A DNA stretch of 64,000 bases from Pedobacter sp. MC2016-14 (GCF_020991475.1 NZ_JAJMPA010000002.1:1-64000); one strand, 5' to 3'; positions 37,399 to 45,965 are shown, numbered from the stretch's first letter. Translations and numbers: made by a program. Notes: a model not told the origin generated them from the sequence alone.

Positions 37399-37783
37399 TC
37401 AAACTAACGTTCCCCATAGCGCTTTTTTCGTAAAGCGCTATGCAAGAACTGTTAAAAGCCGGGTCAAAGTTAACCTTGCCAGCGTAAGCTTTTGCAGGTA
37501 CGGAACTCCCTTCCATAAAATAATAAACTTTAGTATTTCCACCTTTCATGTGTGGCTTGTAATTGCCATACTGCTCCATTTCTGTCCATAGAGTGTCCTT
37601 TACCGTTACAATAAAAACATATTGCACAGGGCCGGTATTGTTTTCATTTCTGTAATGTGTAACCTCTTTAAAGCCAGCTTTTAGGTCATTCACGCCAGGC
37701 TGTGAGAAGGTGCCTTTAAGCATCCACCCTACAAGGATCAATACTGCTATGGCCAAAATCACATTAAACTTTTTGTTTTTCAT
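37373..37783 (-). CDS. Membrane-anchored hypothetical protein
   Basis: A 136-residue protein with one N-terminal helix (about 8-24) and an extracytoplasmic domain; no motif recognised. Its ATG overlaps the stop codon of the lysine 6-transaminase by one base (TAATG), so it is translationally coupled to that gene. Its 3' end overlaps the acyl-CoA dehydrogenase on the opposite strand. A perfect inverted repeat at 37415-37442 lies in its last codons. Confidence 0.7.
   Translation of the reverse strand: MKNKKFNVILAIAVLILVGWMLKGTFSQPGVNDLKAGFKEVTHYRNENNTGPVQYVFIVTVKDTLWTEMEQYGNYKPHMKGGNTKVYYFMEGSSVPAKAYAGKVNFDPAFNSSCIALYEKSAMGNVSLTKQMQKNQ
37415..37442. repeat. Perfect 11-bp inverted repeat within coding sequence
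   Basis: Arms CATAGCGCTTT (37415-37425) and AAAGCGCTATG (37432-37442), 6-base loop. It lies just after the acyl-CoA dehydrogenase stop and inside the last codons of the opposing gene, and may act as a coding-region terminator or mRNA-stability hairpin. Confidence 0.8.
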
Positions 37784-39114
37784 TACAAACCAGGTAAAAT
37801 TTGATTCATTACTTCCAAACCTTCGTCAATATGCTTTTTCTCTATACATAGCGCAGGTCTAAAACGAATGGTCTGATTGCCGCAGCCCAGAAACATCACA
37901 TTTTTATCCATACCTTTTTGTACAAAAGCGTTTCTCATTTCTTTGCTGGCAAAGTCAAAAGCACATAACAATCCCTTTCCCCGCACGTTGCTCATTTTAT
38001 CATATTTCTGTGCCAGTTTAGCCAGGCCATCCTGTAAATAATTGCCTACCTCTGCAGCATGGTTACATAGCTGGTCTTCCTCAATAATAGACAATATCTG
38101 AGAAGAACGTACCATATCAACAAGATTTCCTCCCCAGGTAGAGTTGATCCTTGAAGACACATTAAATACATTGTCAGGAACTTCATCTACCTTATTTCCC
38201 ACTAAAATTCCGCAGACCTGCATTTTTTTGCCAAAAGCAATAATGTCTGGTCTGGCTTTTTCGCTAAAATTTTCATGACACCAGAATTTACCAGAAAGAC
38301 CTACGCCGGTTTGCACTTCATCATATATAAGGAACGCCTCATTATCGTCTGCAAGTTGTTTTAGCTGGATTAAAAATTCTTCCCTCAAATGATTGTCGCC
38401 CCCTTCAGATTGTACAGGTTCTACAATGATTGCACAGATGTCATCCTTATTATCAAGAAAGGCTTGTTTAATTTGTGCAATGGAAATTTCTTCAGTTTTG
38501 ATAGCGGTTTCCAGGTTGTCTCCTTCCAATGGAAATTTAACCTGAGGTACGGAGACCCTTGGCCAATCAAATTTTGCGAACCATTTGGTTTTATCAGGAA
38601 GGGTATTCGTTAAACTTAAGGTGTAACCAGTTCTTCCATGAAATGCTTTCTCAAAGTGTAATACCTTAAAGCCTTTTTCTTCCTTATATCCTTTGCCAAA
38701 GTTCTTTTGCACTTTCCAGTCCATTGCAACCTTCAGCGCATTTTCAATAGCTAAGCCACCTCCGGCAATAAAAAATGCATGTGGCAGATAAGATGGAATA
38801 CCAACTCTTGAAAACGTATCTACAAACTGCGCATACTGCTGGGTGTATACATCAGAATTTGAAGGATTGGCAAGTGCCGCCTGGAAAAGGTTTTTCTTAA
38901 AGTTCTCATCGTTCAGCATTTTAGGATGGTTGTATCCCAGCGGAACGGAAGCAAAACAGGTAAAAAAATCCAGTAAACGACGTTTGTATTTGGCATCGTA
39001 GATGTATGCACCCTGACTTAGTTCCATGTCATAAGTTAAGTCAAAGCCATCCGCTAAGATGTGCTTGCTCAAAGTCTCATTTACCTGGTCAGGAGCTATT
39101 GTAAGCTGGTACAT
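37783..39114 (-). CDS. lat: L-lysine 6-transaminase
   Basis: PLP-dependent class III aminotransferase of about 443 residues that moves the epsilon-amino group of lysine to 2-oxoglutarate, giving 2-aminoadipate 6-semialdehyde (piperideine-6-carboxylate). The sequence has FTCFASVPLGYNHPKM, IAGGGLAIENALK, IYDEVQTGVG and the PLP Lys in IIAFGKKMQVCG, matching the Lat family of actinomycetes and Flavobacteria. The ATG at 39114 starts the conserved N-terminus. Role is catabolism of lysine or supply for other products; the acyl-CoA dehydrogenase nearby may belong. Confidence 0.88.
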   Translation of the reverse strand: MYQLTIAPDQVNETLSKHILADGFDLTYDMELSQGAYIYDAKYKRRLLDFFTCFASVPLGYNHPKMLNDENFKKNLFQAALANPSNSDVYTQQYAQFVDTFSRVGIPSYLPHAFFIAGGGLAIENALKVAMDWKVQKNFGKGYKEEKGFKVLHFEKAFHGRTGYTLSLTNTLPDKTKWFAKFDWPRVSVPQVKFPLEGDNLETAIKTEEISIAQIKQAFLDNKDDICAIIVEPVQSEGGDNHLREEFLIQLKQLADDNEAFLIYDEVQTGVGLSGKFWCHENFSEKARPDIIAFGKKMQVCGILVGNKVDEVPDNVFNVSSRINSTWGGNLVDMVRSSQILSIIEEDQLCNHAAEVGNYLQDGLAKLAQKYDKMSNVRGKGLLCAFDFASKEMRNAFVQKGMDKNVMFLGCGNQTIRFRPALCIEKKHIDEGLEVMNQILPGL

Positions 39115-39181
39115 ATGTTCAATTTTTGGTGTCTCCAAATGTAACAAAAACCGCCTGATTAACAAATTGAGGCACTATTTT

Positions 39182-39220
39182 GCAAAATCATGGTTTAAAA
39201 CGTTTAAACTATGATTTTGC
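39182..39220. repeat. Long AT-rich hairpin
   Basis: An 18-bp inverted repeat with one mismatch (39182-39199 and 39203-39220) and a 3-base loop. It sits between the end of the FAD oxidoreductase gene and lat. It has no T-tract, but the position fits a terminator or mRNA 3'-end structure. Confidence 0.75.
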
Positions 39221-39228
39221 CTGAAGAC

Positions 39229-40728
39229 TCATTTTTTTAAATAGGATTTTGATCCATAAGTTTGATAAAATTGATTTTTAAAAACTTCATCAGCGTCGTA
39301 TTTTCTTTTTAAATTGAAAAAACCATCAGCATTAGGATATGCCTTGCTCATTTGTGCTTTAGTAGCATGTAGGCGATAAGGCAGGTAATAAGTTCCTTTT
39401 AAATCCGCTGTAATTTCAATAAGCTTTTGGGTTAAGGTTTTCATTTCTCGTTCTACAGCAGGACTTCGCTGTTGACTAAATAGCATTACAAAGCCAAATA
39501 CGTCGTTATTTGCATAGGCTAAAAAAGTATCGGAATCACGCTTCACATATCTAATCGTGATGTTTAGTAAATCTGAATTGTATCTCGGTAGTATTTCCCT
39601 TAACTGTTTAATAAACGTTGGCGCTGCCTCAATCGGAATAAAATATTCATGTAATATATCAGTATAATCGGGCGCTGTATTTTGAAATACTTCAACCCCT
39701 TCGTTCATCAACCTGTTCCTTGTAAACTTTTTATCATTGATCAGAAAGGTTGCAGCTTTTTCAATACTCCAGCGTAAGTTTTTGCCATAATTACTCCCTA
39801 CAGAACCTCTAAATAGTGTGCGTCGAAAACCAGCCATGTTATTTCCTCTGCTTAATTGTTTAGGTATTGTATGGTCGTCAGTATAGGTACACAGGATTGC
39901 TTCTTCCATAAAATGATCTGGGTTCACATTAATCCTCCCATAAGCCATATCTACATTAGGGTTTTTTCTCACCTGCTTGTTAAATTCCTTCACATAGTCA
40001 TCGCTTTTAATAATGTACTGATGTGCTGTATAGGTTTTGTTGGTGGTAACTTTTAATTCTAAGTCTAATATCACTCCAAATAAGCCATAACCTCCTAAAA
40101 CCAGAGAAAACAACTCTGCATTCTCCTTTCTGCTGCAATTTAAAATTTCACCAGAAGCATTCATCAGTCTAAATGACTGTACTGTAGAAGATATTGGGCC
40201 GGCCATTGCCTGCCAACCATGGCAGTTAACGCTAACAGAGCCTCCAATGGAAAAAGAGTTGTTAGACTGCATCACAAAAACAGATCTATTTTTATCGTCC
40301 AGAAATTTAATCACATCTACCCATAATGCGCCAGATCCAACATGTAGAATGTTGTTCGTGCTGTCTAGCCTTAAATAGTTAAAGCCTTTCATATCCAGTA
40401 AAATTCCGCCCTTATAAATGGTATGGCCACCCATGCTGTGTTGTGCGCCGGCTATTGCTATATTTTTCTTTCGCAAATGCGCCTTTTTTATCAGTTCTGT
40501 AATTTGAGCAGTGGTCGCCTCATGGTTTTCATTAACTTTTATTAGGGTGTCAATTTTTGTTCTATTAAGCCTACTGGCATCTTGAGTAGTGCCGTATTCA
40601 TTTTGCAGCTTTATAGCGTCATCTTTTATCCAGGTGTACAATAAGAAGCCAATTGGTCTTAAAAGGAATATGAACAGGAGTATAAAAATAAGTGATATAA
40701 CTTTTTTAAAAACGCTTTTTGATTTCAT
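39229..40728 (-). CDS. FAD-linked oxidase (FAD_binding_4 / VAO family)
   Basis: Flavoprotein of 499 residues of the vanillyl-alcohol-oxidase fold. N-terminal membrane helix (about 8-28), then IAGAQHSMGGHTIYKGGILL (FAD site), VGSGALWVDVIKFLDD and SIGGSVSVNCHGW. It is related to sugar-lactone or alditol oxidases, but the substrate is unknown. The last part matches the ALO C-terminal region only loosely. It starts 4 bases after the ACC-deaminase-like gene stop, indicating cotranscription. Confidence 0.82.
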   Translation of the reverse strand: MKSKSVFKKVISLIFILLFIFLLRPIGFLLYTWIKDDAIKLQNEYGTTQDASRLNRTKIDTLIKVNENHEATTAQITELIKKAHLRKKNIAIAGAQHSMGGHTIYKGGILLDMKGFNYLRLDSTNNILHVGSGALWVDVIKFLDDKNRSVFVMQSNNSFSIGGSVSVNCHGWQAMAGPISSTVQSFRLMNASGEILNCSRKENAELFSLVLGGYGLFGVILDLELKVTTNKTYTAHQYIIKSDDYVKEFNKQVRKNPNVDMAYGRINVNPDHFMEEAILCTYTDDHTIPKQLSRGNNMAGFRRTLFRGSVGSNYGKNLRWSIEKAATFLINDKKFTRNRLMNEGVEVFQNTAPDYTDILHEYFIPIEAAPTFIKQLREILPRYNSDLLNITIRYVKRDSDTFLAYANNDVFGFVMLFSQQRSPAVEREMKTLTQKLIEITADLKGTYYLPYRLHATKAQMSKAYPNADGFFNLKRKYDADEVFKNQFYQTYGSKSYLKK

Positions 40729-40732
40729 GATT

Positions 40733-41626
40733 TTAAAAGAACTTATCTTTCATACCCATAATTCCAAGCAAACCTCCGGTATGGAGTGCTACAACTTTAG
40801 CATTTTTGTCCAATTCGCTGGTTGATGCAAGGTCATTAATCGCATAAAACAGTTTTCCGGTGTAAACCGGGTCTAGCAATATCCCTGTATTGGCACTAAA
40901 GTTTTTGATAAAAGTGATCAGTTCAGGCTGCGTTTTTGCGTACCCACCAAAATCATAACCGGTATGCAGTACAAGCTGATCAAGATTGCCCAGGTATTTA
41001 AACATTTCGGCTGCAATAAAGTCCCCGCCTTTTAATACCGGAATTACGTGAAGTTGGGTTTTAAGACCGGCATCCTGAATGCCTTTGAGCAAGCCTGCGG
41101 CAGTAGTACCTGTGCCAGCGGCACAAAATAAATGGTCAATATCCGGGGGCAGTTCTGCTATGATTTCAGCACATCCTTTTACTGCTTCTGCAGAAGCGCC
41201 CCCTTCGTCTATAAAATAAGCTTCTGGGTTAGCTCCAAAATATTCGTCAAATAGTTGTTGCTTATTTTTGTAATGCTGCCTGTCTGTAAATATCAAGTTC
41301 ATGCCAAACAAGCGGCAAAGCGTTAGCATTTCATTGTTTACCTCTTCACCTCTAACAAAAGCAGTGCTGCTAAATTTGTTTCCTGTATTTGAGGCGGCCG
41401 ATCTTGCGCATCCCGCTGCGGTAGCCACCAGGTGATTTGAATACGCACCGCCAAAGGTTACCAGATGTGTTTTGCCAATTGATGTGGCATCCTGTATAAG
41501 ATATTTCAGCTTTCGCCATTTATTTCCGGAAATGAAAGGATCAATTAAATCGTCCCGCTTAACCCACAGTTGAGTTAAAATTGGGTGATTTAGATGCTGA
41601 AAAGGACTGAATATGTTTGTGAACAT
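40733..41626 (-). CDS. ACC deaminase / D-cysteine desulfhydrase family PLP enzyme
   Basis: Fold-type II PLP enzyme of 297 residues. The PLP Lys is in SGNKWRKLKYL and the phosphate-binding and substrate loop is TFGGAYSNHLVATAAG, with GTGTTAAGL later. Members include 1-aminocyclopropane-1-carboxylate deaminase and D-cysteine desulfhydrase; I cannot tell which reaction it performs. The first 15 codons and 8 bases before the ATG are repeated at 42050-42102. Confidence 0.85.
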   Translation of the reverse strand: MFTNIFSPFQHLNHPILTQLWVKRDDLIDPFISGNKWRKLKYLIQDATSIGKTHLVTFGGAYSNHLVATAAGCARSAASNTGNKFSSTAFVRGEEVNNEMLTLCRLFGMNLIFTDRQHYKNKQQLFDEYFGANPEAYFIDEGGASAEAVKGCAEIIAELPPDIDHLFCAAGTGTTAAGLLKGIQDAGLKTQLHVIPVLKGGDFIAAEMFKYLGNLDQLVLHTGYDFGGYAKTQPELITFIKNFSANTGILLDPVYTGKLFYAINDLASTSELDKNAKVVALHTGGLLGIMGMKDKFF

Positions 41627-41634
41627 TCACAAAT
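41582..41634. repeat. 53-bp direct repeat, copy 1
   Basis: It covers the ATG and first 15 codons of the ACC-deaminase-like gene. It matches 42050-42102 at 51 of 53 positions in the same orientation. The two copies bracket the decayed toxin-antitoxin locus. Confidence 0.95.
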
Positions 41635-41694
41635 ATAAACGCTTTTATTTAGTTGTACTTAAGTTTAAAAATGGAGGATTTGAAGATTAGATTA

Positions 41695-41745
41695 CTAGAA
41701 TAAATCAGCGTGTGTTCCCAGTCTCAATAGTATTAATGTGAACAT
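41695..41745 (-). pseudogene. C-terminal remnant of a YafQ-like toxin
   Basis: Directly after the antitoxin stop (TAG ATG) there is a 16-codon reading frame, MFTLILLRLGTHADLF. The end matches the C-terminus of YafQ/RelE-family mRNA-cleaving toxins, whose E. coli YafQ end is RTGTHAALFG. The N-terminal part of roughly 75 codons is missing, including most catalytic residues, so the toxin cannot work. Too short to prove statistically, but position, strand and order are exactly those of an antitoxin-toxin pair. Confidence 0.65.
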
Positions 41746-41946
41746 CTAAATAGAATCAATGAACGACCTTATATTTTTAATAGGTTCATTTAATTCTATG
41801 CCATTATGTGCGTTATGAATGGTTTTTACAGTTAAGGCATTTGGTGTCCTATTTGTTGCGTTAATGATTTTAACATTGAATTTCTTCAATATTTCCTTTA
41901 AAACTGTGGCTTCTTTATCGGGTATTTGAATTGTTAAAGTTTCCAT
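41746..41946 (-). CDS. Orphan antitoxin (RelB/DinJ-like, DUF2683 type)
   Basis: A 66-residue protein starting METLTIQIPDKEATVLKEILKKF. This is the pattern of small Bacteroidota antitoxins of type II systems: a short strand, an amphipathic helix and an acidic, poorly structured C-terminal half (NALTVKTIHNAHNG). The start at 41946 drops 15 upstream codons lacking similarity. It should autoregulate and neutralise a YafQ-type RNase, but here only a toxin stub follows. It may be drifting or kept as an anti-addiction or regulatory gene. Confidence 0.7.
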   Translation of the reverse strand: METLTIQIPDKEATVLKEILKKFNVKIINATNRTPNALTVKTIHNAHNGIELNEPIKNIRSFIDSI

Positions 41947-42016
41947 AGAATTTTTATTTATGAAGCAAATATAGTTATAAAATAAAAGCATTCAAAACTA
42001 TAGAAATGGAATTGAA

Positions 42017-42094
42017 TTAACCTCTATTAACCCCTAAATAAGTCAACGATGGGTGATTTAGATCCTGAAAAGGACTGAATATGGTTGTGAACAT
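42017..42094 (-). pseudogene. Truncated copy of the start of the ACC-deaminase-like gene
   Basis: A 25-codon frame MFTTIFSPFQDLNHPSLTYL then a stop. The first 15 codons equal those of the gene at 41626 apart from two changes, and weak similarity continues for about nine codons (SLTYLGVNR versus ILTQLWVKR). It is a fragment, not a gene. Confidence 0.8.
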
Positions 42095-42102
42095 TCACAA
42101 AT
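42050..42102. repeat. 53-bp direct repeat, copy 2
   Basis: Second copy of 41582-41634, two mismatches. The remaining sequence of 41946-42285 holds no other gene that I can see. Confidence 0.95.
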
Positions 42103-42285
42103 GTATTCTTTTCTTGACATGTGTATAAGCCTTAGAAGTAGATCTTTTTAAGCAGGTAGGGGAAAAAATTCAATAAGATTTTAACGTTTTGCGTAAAGTT
42201 TTTCATAAAGGTAGGTTTTGGTTACAAAGTTCCTTGCAACAAAAAACCAGCCAATTTCTTTCTTTAATATGTAATTGTTAAAGAT

Positions 42286-42293
42286 TAGTTTTG
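42286..42293 (+). promoter_or_regulatory. -7 promoter element of the rluD-like gene
   Basis: TAGTTTTG, full TAnnTTTG match, 48 bases before the ATG at 42342. An in-frame TTG at 42291 lies inside the element, so it is not the start. Confidence 0.45.
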
Positions 42294-42341
42294 CATTCGC
42301 TTACTGAGGCCAAAGGGTTCAGTAAAAAAGGCGGATTACAG

Positions 42342-43370
42342 ATGGAAAATAACAACACGGCGCAGGATTTAGAGGAACAGGATTTATACGAACACTTTAA
42401 TATTGTTGTAGATAAAGGACAATCTTTGCTTAGAATTGATAAGTTTTTGATGCACCGTATGGAAAATGCATCACGTAACCGAATCCAAAATGCCATAGAT
42501 GCAGGTAACGTATTGGTGAACCAAAAAACAATCAAAGCAAGTTATAAGGTAAAGCCATCAGATGAGATTTCCATTGTATTTCCTCATCCCCCAAGAGATA
42601 CCGAAGTTTACCCTGAAGATATTCCATTGAATATTGTTTATGAAGATGACGATCTGCTGGTTGTAAATAAACCTCCGGGCATGGTGGTGCATCCAGGATA
42701 CAACAACTATACTGGTACACTTGTAAATGCGCTTGCTTTCCATTTTGAACAACTACCTCAATTGCCCGGCAATGAAGGCAGGCCGGGTTTGGTACACCGC
42801 ATAGATAAAGATACCTCTGGTTTATTGCTGATCAGTAAAAACGAGATCACAATGACCAAACTTGCCAAACAATTTTTTGACCATAGCATTACCCGTAAAT
42901 ACATTGCGCTTGCCTGGGGAGATATCGCTGAAAATGGGACAGTTACCGGCTACATTGGCAGGAGCTTAAAAAACAGAATTGTGCAAGATGTATTTGATGA
43001 TGAAGAAAAAGGCAAGTGGTCTGTAACACATTATACCGTACTGGAGCGTTTAAACTATGTAACATTAATTAGTTGCCAGTTAGAAACAGGCAGAACTCAT
43101 CAAATCAGGGCACATATGCAACACATCGGCCATACCTTATTTAACGACGCCACTTATGGCGGAGACAAAATATTAAAAGGTACAACCTTTACCAAGTACA
43201 AGCAGTACGTAGCAAATTGTTTTGAATTGATGCCCCGTCAGGCACTACATGCCCAAACATTAGGCTTCATACATCCTACTACAAAAAAATACATGGAATT
43301 TGAAGCACCGCTGCCAGCAGATTTTGATGCGGTGCTTAATAAGTGGAGAAATTACGTTGTACAGTCTTAA
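42342..43370 (+). CDS. rluD: RluA/RluD family pseudouridine synthase
   Basis: Isomerises uridines in 23S rRNA (RluD acts on helix 69). About 342 residues with an N-terminal S4 RNA-binding domain (LRIDKFLMHRMENASRNRIQ) and the catalytic Asp in LVHRIDKDTSGLLL, plus TGRTHQIRAHMQHIGH. RluD is the most likely member because of the S4 domain and length, but RluC-type activity cannot be excluded. The aminotransferase gene follows after 15 bases. Confidence 0.9.
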   Translation: MENNNTAQDLEEQDLYEHFNIVVDKGQSLLRIDKFLMHRMENASRNRIQNAIDAGNVLVNQKTIKASYKVKPSDEISIVFPHPPRDTEVYPEDIPLNIVYEDDDLLVVNKPPGMVVHPGYNNYTGTLVNALAFHFEQLPQLPGNEGRPGLVHRIDKDTSGLLLISKNEITMTKLAKQFFDHSITRKYIALAWGDIAENGTVTGYIGRSLKNRIVQDVFDDEEKGKWSVTHYTVLERLNYVTLISCQLETGRTHQIRAHMQHIGHTLFNDATYGGDKILKGTTFTKYKQYVANCFELMPRQALHAQTLGFIHPTTKKYMEFEAPLPADFDAVLNKWRNYVVQS

Positions 43371-43385
43371 AGAACATATCAGCGC

Positions 43386-44228
43386 ATGCCACAAGAATAC
43401 ATCATACATAATAACGAATTTATTGCTATTGACCAACCTGTTTTAAAGGCCGGCAATCGTGCATTCAGATATGGAGATGGTTTGTTTGAATCCATGCGGA
43501 TGAGCAACGGTAAGCTCAGGTATGCAGAAGACCATGCCGCACGCCTTGCGGCGGGCATGAACGCCTTAAAGATGGAAGGCGGTGTTTTGTTTGACGATTA
43601 CTTTCTAAAGCAAAAAACGGCCGAGCTTGTAAAAAGGAATAAACTAAAAGACAATGTACGGTTTAGGCTCTCGGTATACCGAGAAGGAGCTGGTCTATAT
43701 ACCCCAGATAGTAACAAATCCGGGTACCTTTTGGAGGCATCGGCATTACCAGATGGTAATTACGGGCTCAATAAAAAAGGATTGATCATAGACGTTTACG
43801 ATGAGCTCACTAAGCCGATAAATAAGCTTTCTAACTATAAAACTACAAGTTCCCTGCTGTATGTAATGGCTGGGCTTTTTAAAAAGCAACAGCAGCTAGA
43901 TGAAGCCATTGTTATTAATGAGAACGGCTTTTTATGCGAAAGCATCAGTTCTAACTTGTTTGTAGTATACGAAAAGCAAATCTATACCCCTGCGCTTTCT
44001 GAAGGTTGTATTGCTGGTGTAATGCGTAAGGTGGTGATGGAGATGGCACAATCCAACGGCATCTCAATTGTAGAAGCCCAGATTAATCCAGAAATTTTAA
44101 ACGAAGCGGAGGAGGTTTTTTTAACCAATGCTGTGGGTGGTATTAGATGGGTGATGGGATACGGCAGGAAACGTTATTTTAATGAGGTTTCCAAGCATTT
44201 GAGCAGCTTGCTTAATCACTTACATTAA
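43386..44228 (+). CDS. Class IV aminotransferase (BCAT / PabC-like)
   Basis: PLP enzyme of fold type IV, 280 residues. FRYGDGLFESMRM near the start, the PLP Lys in KLSNYKTTSSLLYV, and ESISSNLFVV and EGCIAGVMR are the class IV pattern. Members act as branched-chain aminotransferase, D-amino-acid aminotransferase or 4-amino-4-deoxychorismate lyase. With pabB and folC in the window, PabC is attractive, but no residue settles it. Cotranscribed with rluD. Confidence 0.85.
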   Translation: MPQEYIIHNNEFIAIDQPVLKAGNRAFRYGDGLFESMRMSNGKLRYAEDHAARLAAGMNALKMEGGVLFDDYFLKQKTAELVKRNKLKDNVRFRLSVYREGAGLYTPDSNKSGYLLEASALPDGNYGLNKKGLIIDVYDELTKPINKLSNYKTTSSLLYVMAGLFKKQQQLDEAIVINENGFLCESISSNLFVVYEKQIYTPALSEGCIAGVMRKVVMEMAQSNGISIVEAQINPEILNEAEEVFLTNAVGGIRWVMGYGRKRYFNEVSKHLSSLLNHLH

Positions 44229-44294
44229 GTTTTCAAGCTGATATAACAACCATTAAAATGGGCGACATCACTAGAATTACTAATTCAATAGGAT

Positions 44295-44819
44295 TTATTT
44301 TTCCAAAGTAATGCTATTTAGCATCGCCTCTACCATTTTTAGAGCCTTATCATTATCAGCGGGATAAAATCTCAAAGATCCGAGAATAGAAGTATTCTCA
44401 TGACTTTTGTTCACTAATTGAAATGAATATGCATGCCGTGCCCCCAGATTGGAGTACGTAATTAGTACTTCGCCTGCACTTACATTTGTTATGTACGATC
44501 TATAATCAGATTGGCCTTTTTTCCTATTCAAATTGTCTAAACGTTTTTTTGAGGGAATTATAAATTCAGATTTTCGCACATTTGTTCCTGAACTCAGCGT
44601 AAGTTTCATTGTGCCAATTTCATAATTGATGGGCAAAATTTTATCGACCACGGCTTCAGAGCCAAATGACTCCATATATTTTGCTTTTAGCGCCAAATCA
44701 ATTTTTCTAACCGCTCCATTTGGTAATTTCATCGTTCCATCTTTGCCAACTTTGAAAGTTTCCTGCGCATGGCAAAATGCACATAATAAAAGTAAGGTGT
44801 TAATTAGTATCAATCTCAT
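44295..44819 (-). CDS. Exported hypothetical protein
   Basis: 174 residues with a signal peptide (about 1-18, ending CHAQ). The mature part is a mixed beta-rich domain (GTMKLPNGAVRKIDLALKAK, YITNVSAGEVLITYSNLGA). I recognise no family. It begins the gene-poor, poorly recognised region that runs to 51.2 kb. Confidence 0.6.
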   Translation of the reverse strand: MRLILINTLLLLCAFCHAQETFKVGKDGTMKLPNGAVRKIDLALKAKYMESFGSEAVVDKILPINYEIGTMKLTLSSGTNVRKSEFIIPSKKRLDNLNRKKGQSDYRSYITNVSAGEVLITYSNLGARHAYSFQLVNKSHENTSILGSLRFYPADNDKALKMVEAMLNSITLEK

Positions 44820-44932
44820 ATTTAAATATTTTTTAATTACAATTTACTGGTCCGTGTGTTGTACATTATTAAGTAATCCAGCCCTCAATGGTATAAAATA
44901 TGGTGAGTTATTTTGTTTTTCATATACATAGC

Positions 44933-44967
44933 TAATTGAGAGGTGATCTGCGAATACCTCCCAATTA
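44933..44967. repeat. 12-bp inverted repeat in the leader region of the 44819 gene
   Basis: Arms at 44933-44944 and 44956-44967 pair at 11 of 12 positions across an 11-base loop. It lies between two minus-strand genes of unknown function and could be a leader or intergenic processing structure. No T-tract follows. Confidence 0.6.
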
Positions 44968-44998
44968 ATTCCAGTTAGCTATAATAGGTTGTCGTTTA

Positions 44999-45631
44999 TT
45001 AAATTATAAAGTTGATCTGTCTTTTGACTATCCTGATATTCTTACTATTTACCCATTTCGAAAAGTAAAAATGTTGTCTCCGTAAACCCGATAGTTGAAT
45101 TTTGAAGTCCCCATTCTGGATAACCGTTTTGCTAAAATTGGCACCGAAAAATTTAAATCCCTTTCCATAGCTTTTTCTCCATCGGGCAACATAATGAAAA
45201 TGAAATGTATTTGGATCTTCCAGCAATATTATAGTTGTTTTTCCAAATCGTCTTACAGATACTATTCCGGTTTCGTGATTCATGTTAACTGTTTGAAAAG
45301 CTTCGGACAAGATATGGTTTACTAATAAGAGAAAATCGGTGCTTAATAAAAACCCGGCTACTAGCCCAACCAATGTCAATAACCAAATATCGGTTGAATA
45401 GGAGGAAATGACGATCATGGCACCAATTGCAACGCCCATAGCTAGATATAATGCATAGCAGATCAGTTCTAATGTCGTATACTTAAATTTGCGGTTTAAA
45501 AAGCTTTTCGATTTGTTAGTCTCGCGTACAGCCCTGTCTATAAATGTTATCATAACTAACATTATAAAAAATCCTATCACAAGACCCGTGACCGTGCTTC
45601 CGCGTAAATTGATAGTTTCTAAGATGAGCAT
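44999..45631 (-). CDS. Hypothetical membrane protein
   Basis: 210 residues with three likely membrane helices in the N-terminal half (GSTVTGLVIGFFIMLVMITF, about 14-33; about 52-75; about 82-105) and a soluble C-terminal half with basic residues. No family recognised. It is followed on the same strand by a hairpin and the exported protein at 44819. No partner or function is suggested by the neighbours. Confidence 0.6.
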   Translation of the reverse strand: MLILETINLRGSTVTGLVIGFFIMLVMITFIDRAVRETNKSKSFLNRKFKYTTLELICYALYLAMGVAIGAMIVISSYSTDIWLLTLVGLVAGFLLSTDFLLLVNHILSEAFQTVNMNHETGIVSVRRFGKTTIILLEDPNTFHFHYVARWRKSYGKGFKFFGANFSKTVIQNGDFKIQLSGLRRQHFYFSKWVNSKNIRIVKRQINFII

Positions 45632-45820
45632 TTAACATATTTGTATGTAAAAATATAAAAAAATGGTCAAAATTGCACCGAGTAGGAAAGATGCTTCAAT
45701 TCTTGTTGCGGAACTTATCATTCTCGTGCAAAATAGAACTTGATAAATTGGGTATAAGGAGGGGGATTGCCCAAGGAAAGTTGGAAGAAATCAGAAGGTT
45801 TATTACGAGTTTACTTCCGG

Positions 45821-45855
45821 CTTAGTTGTCGATTGTTTGACGATCGACAACTAAG
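45821..45855. repeat. Perfect 13-bp inverted repeat
   Basis: CTTAGTTGTCGAT (45821-45833) and ATCGACAACTAAG (45843-45855) with a 9-base loop. No T-tract on either side. It could be the end of a vanished mobile element or a protein-binding site. Confidence 0.9.
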
Positions 45856-45965
45856 TGACAAAGTAGGGACAATGAAAGGGTAGGAAAAGGGGTAGGGAAA
45901 GTGCAACTTACGCCCAACTTACTATCTAGTTAATATTTGCAAGGCTAATAGATGAAATGCAGTAA

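Noticed and set aside
41582..42102. CRISPR-like repeat pair
   Set aside because: Only two copies, 468 bases apart, one of them coding; no spacers or cas genes. I see no CRISPR array anywhere in the window.
45821..45855. Hairpin read as a terminator
   Set aside because: No T-tract on either strand and no gene ends there.
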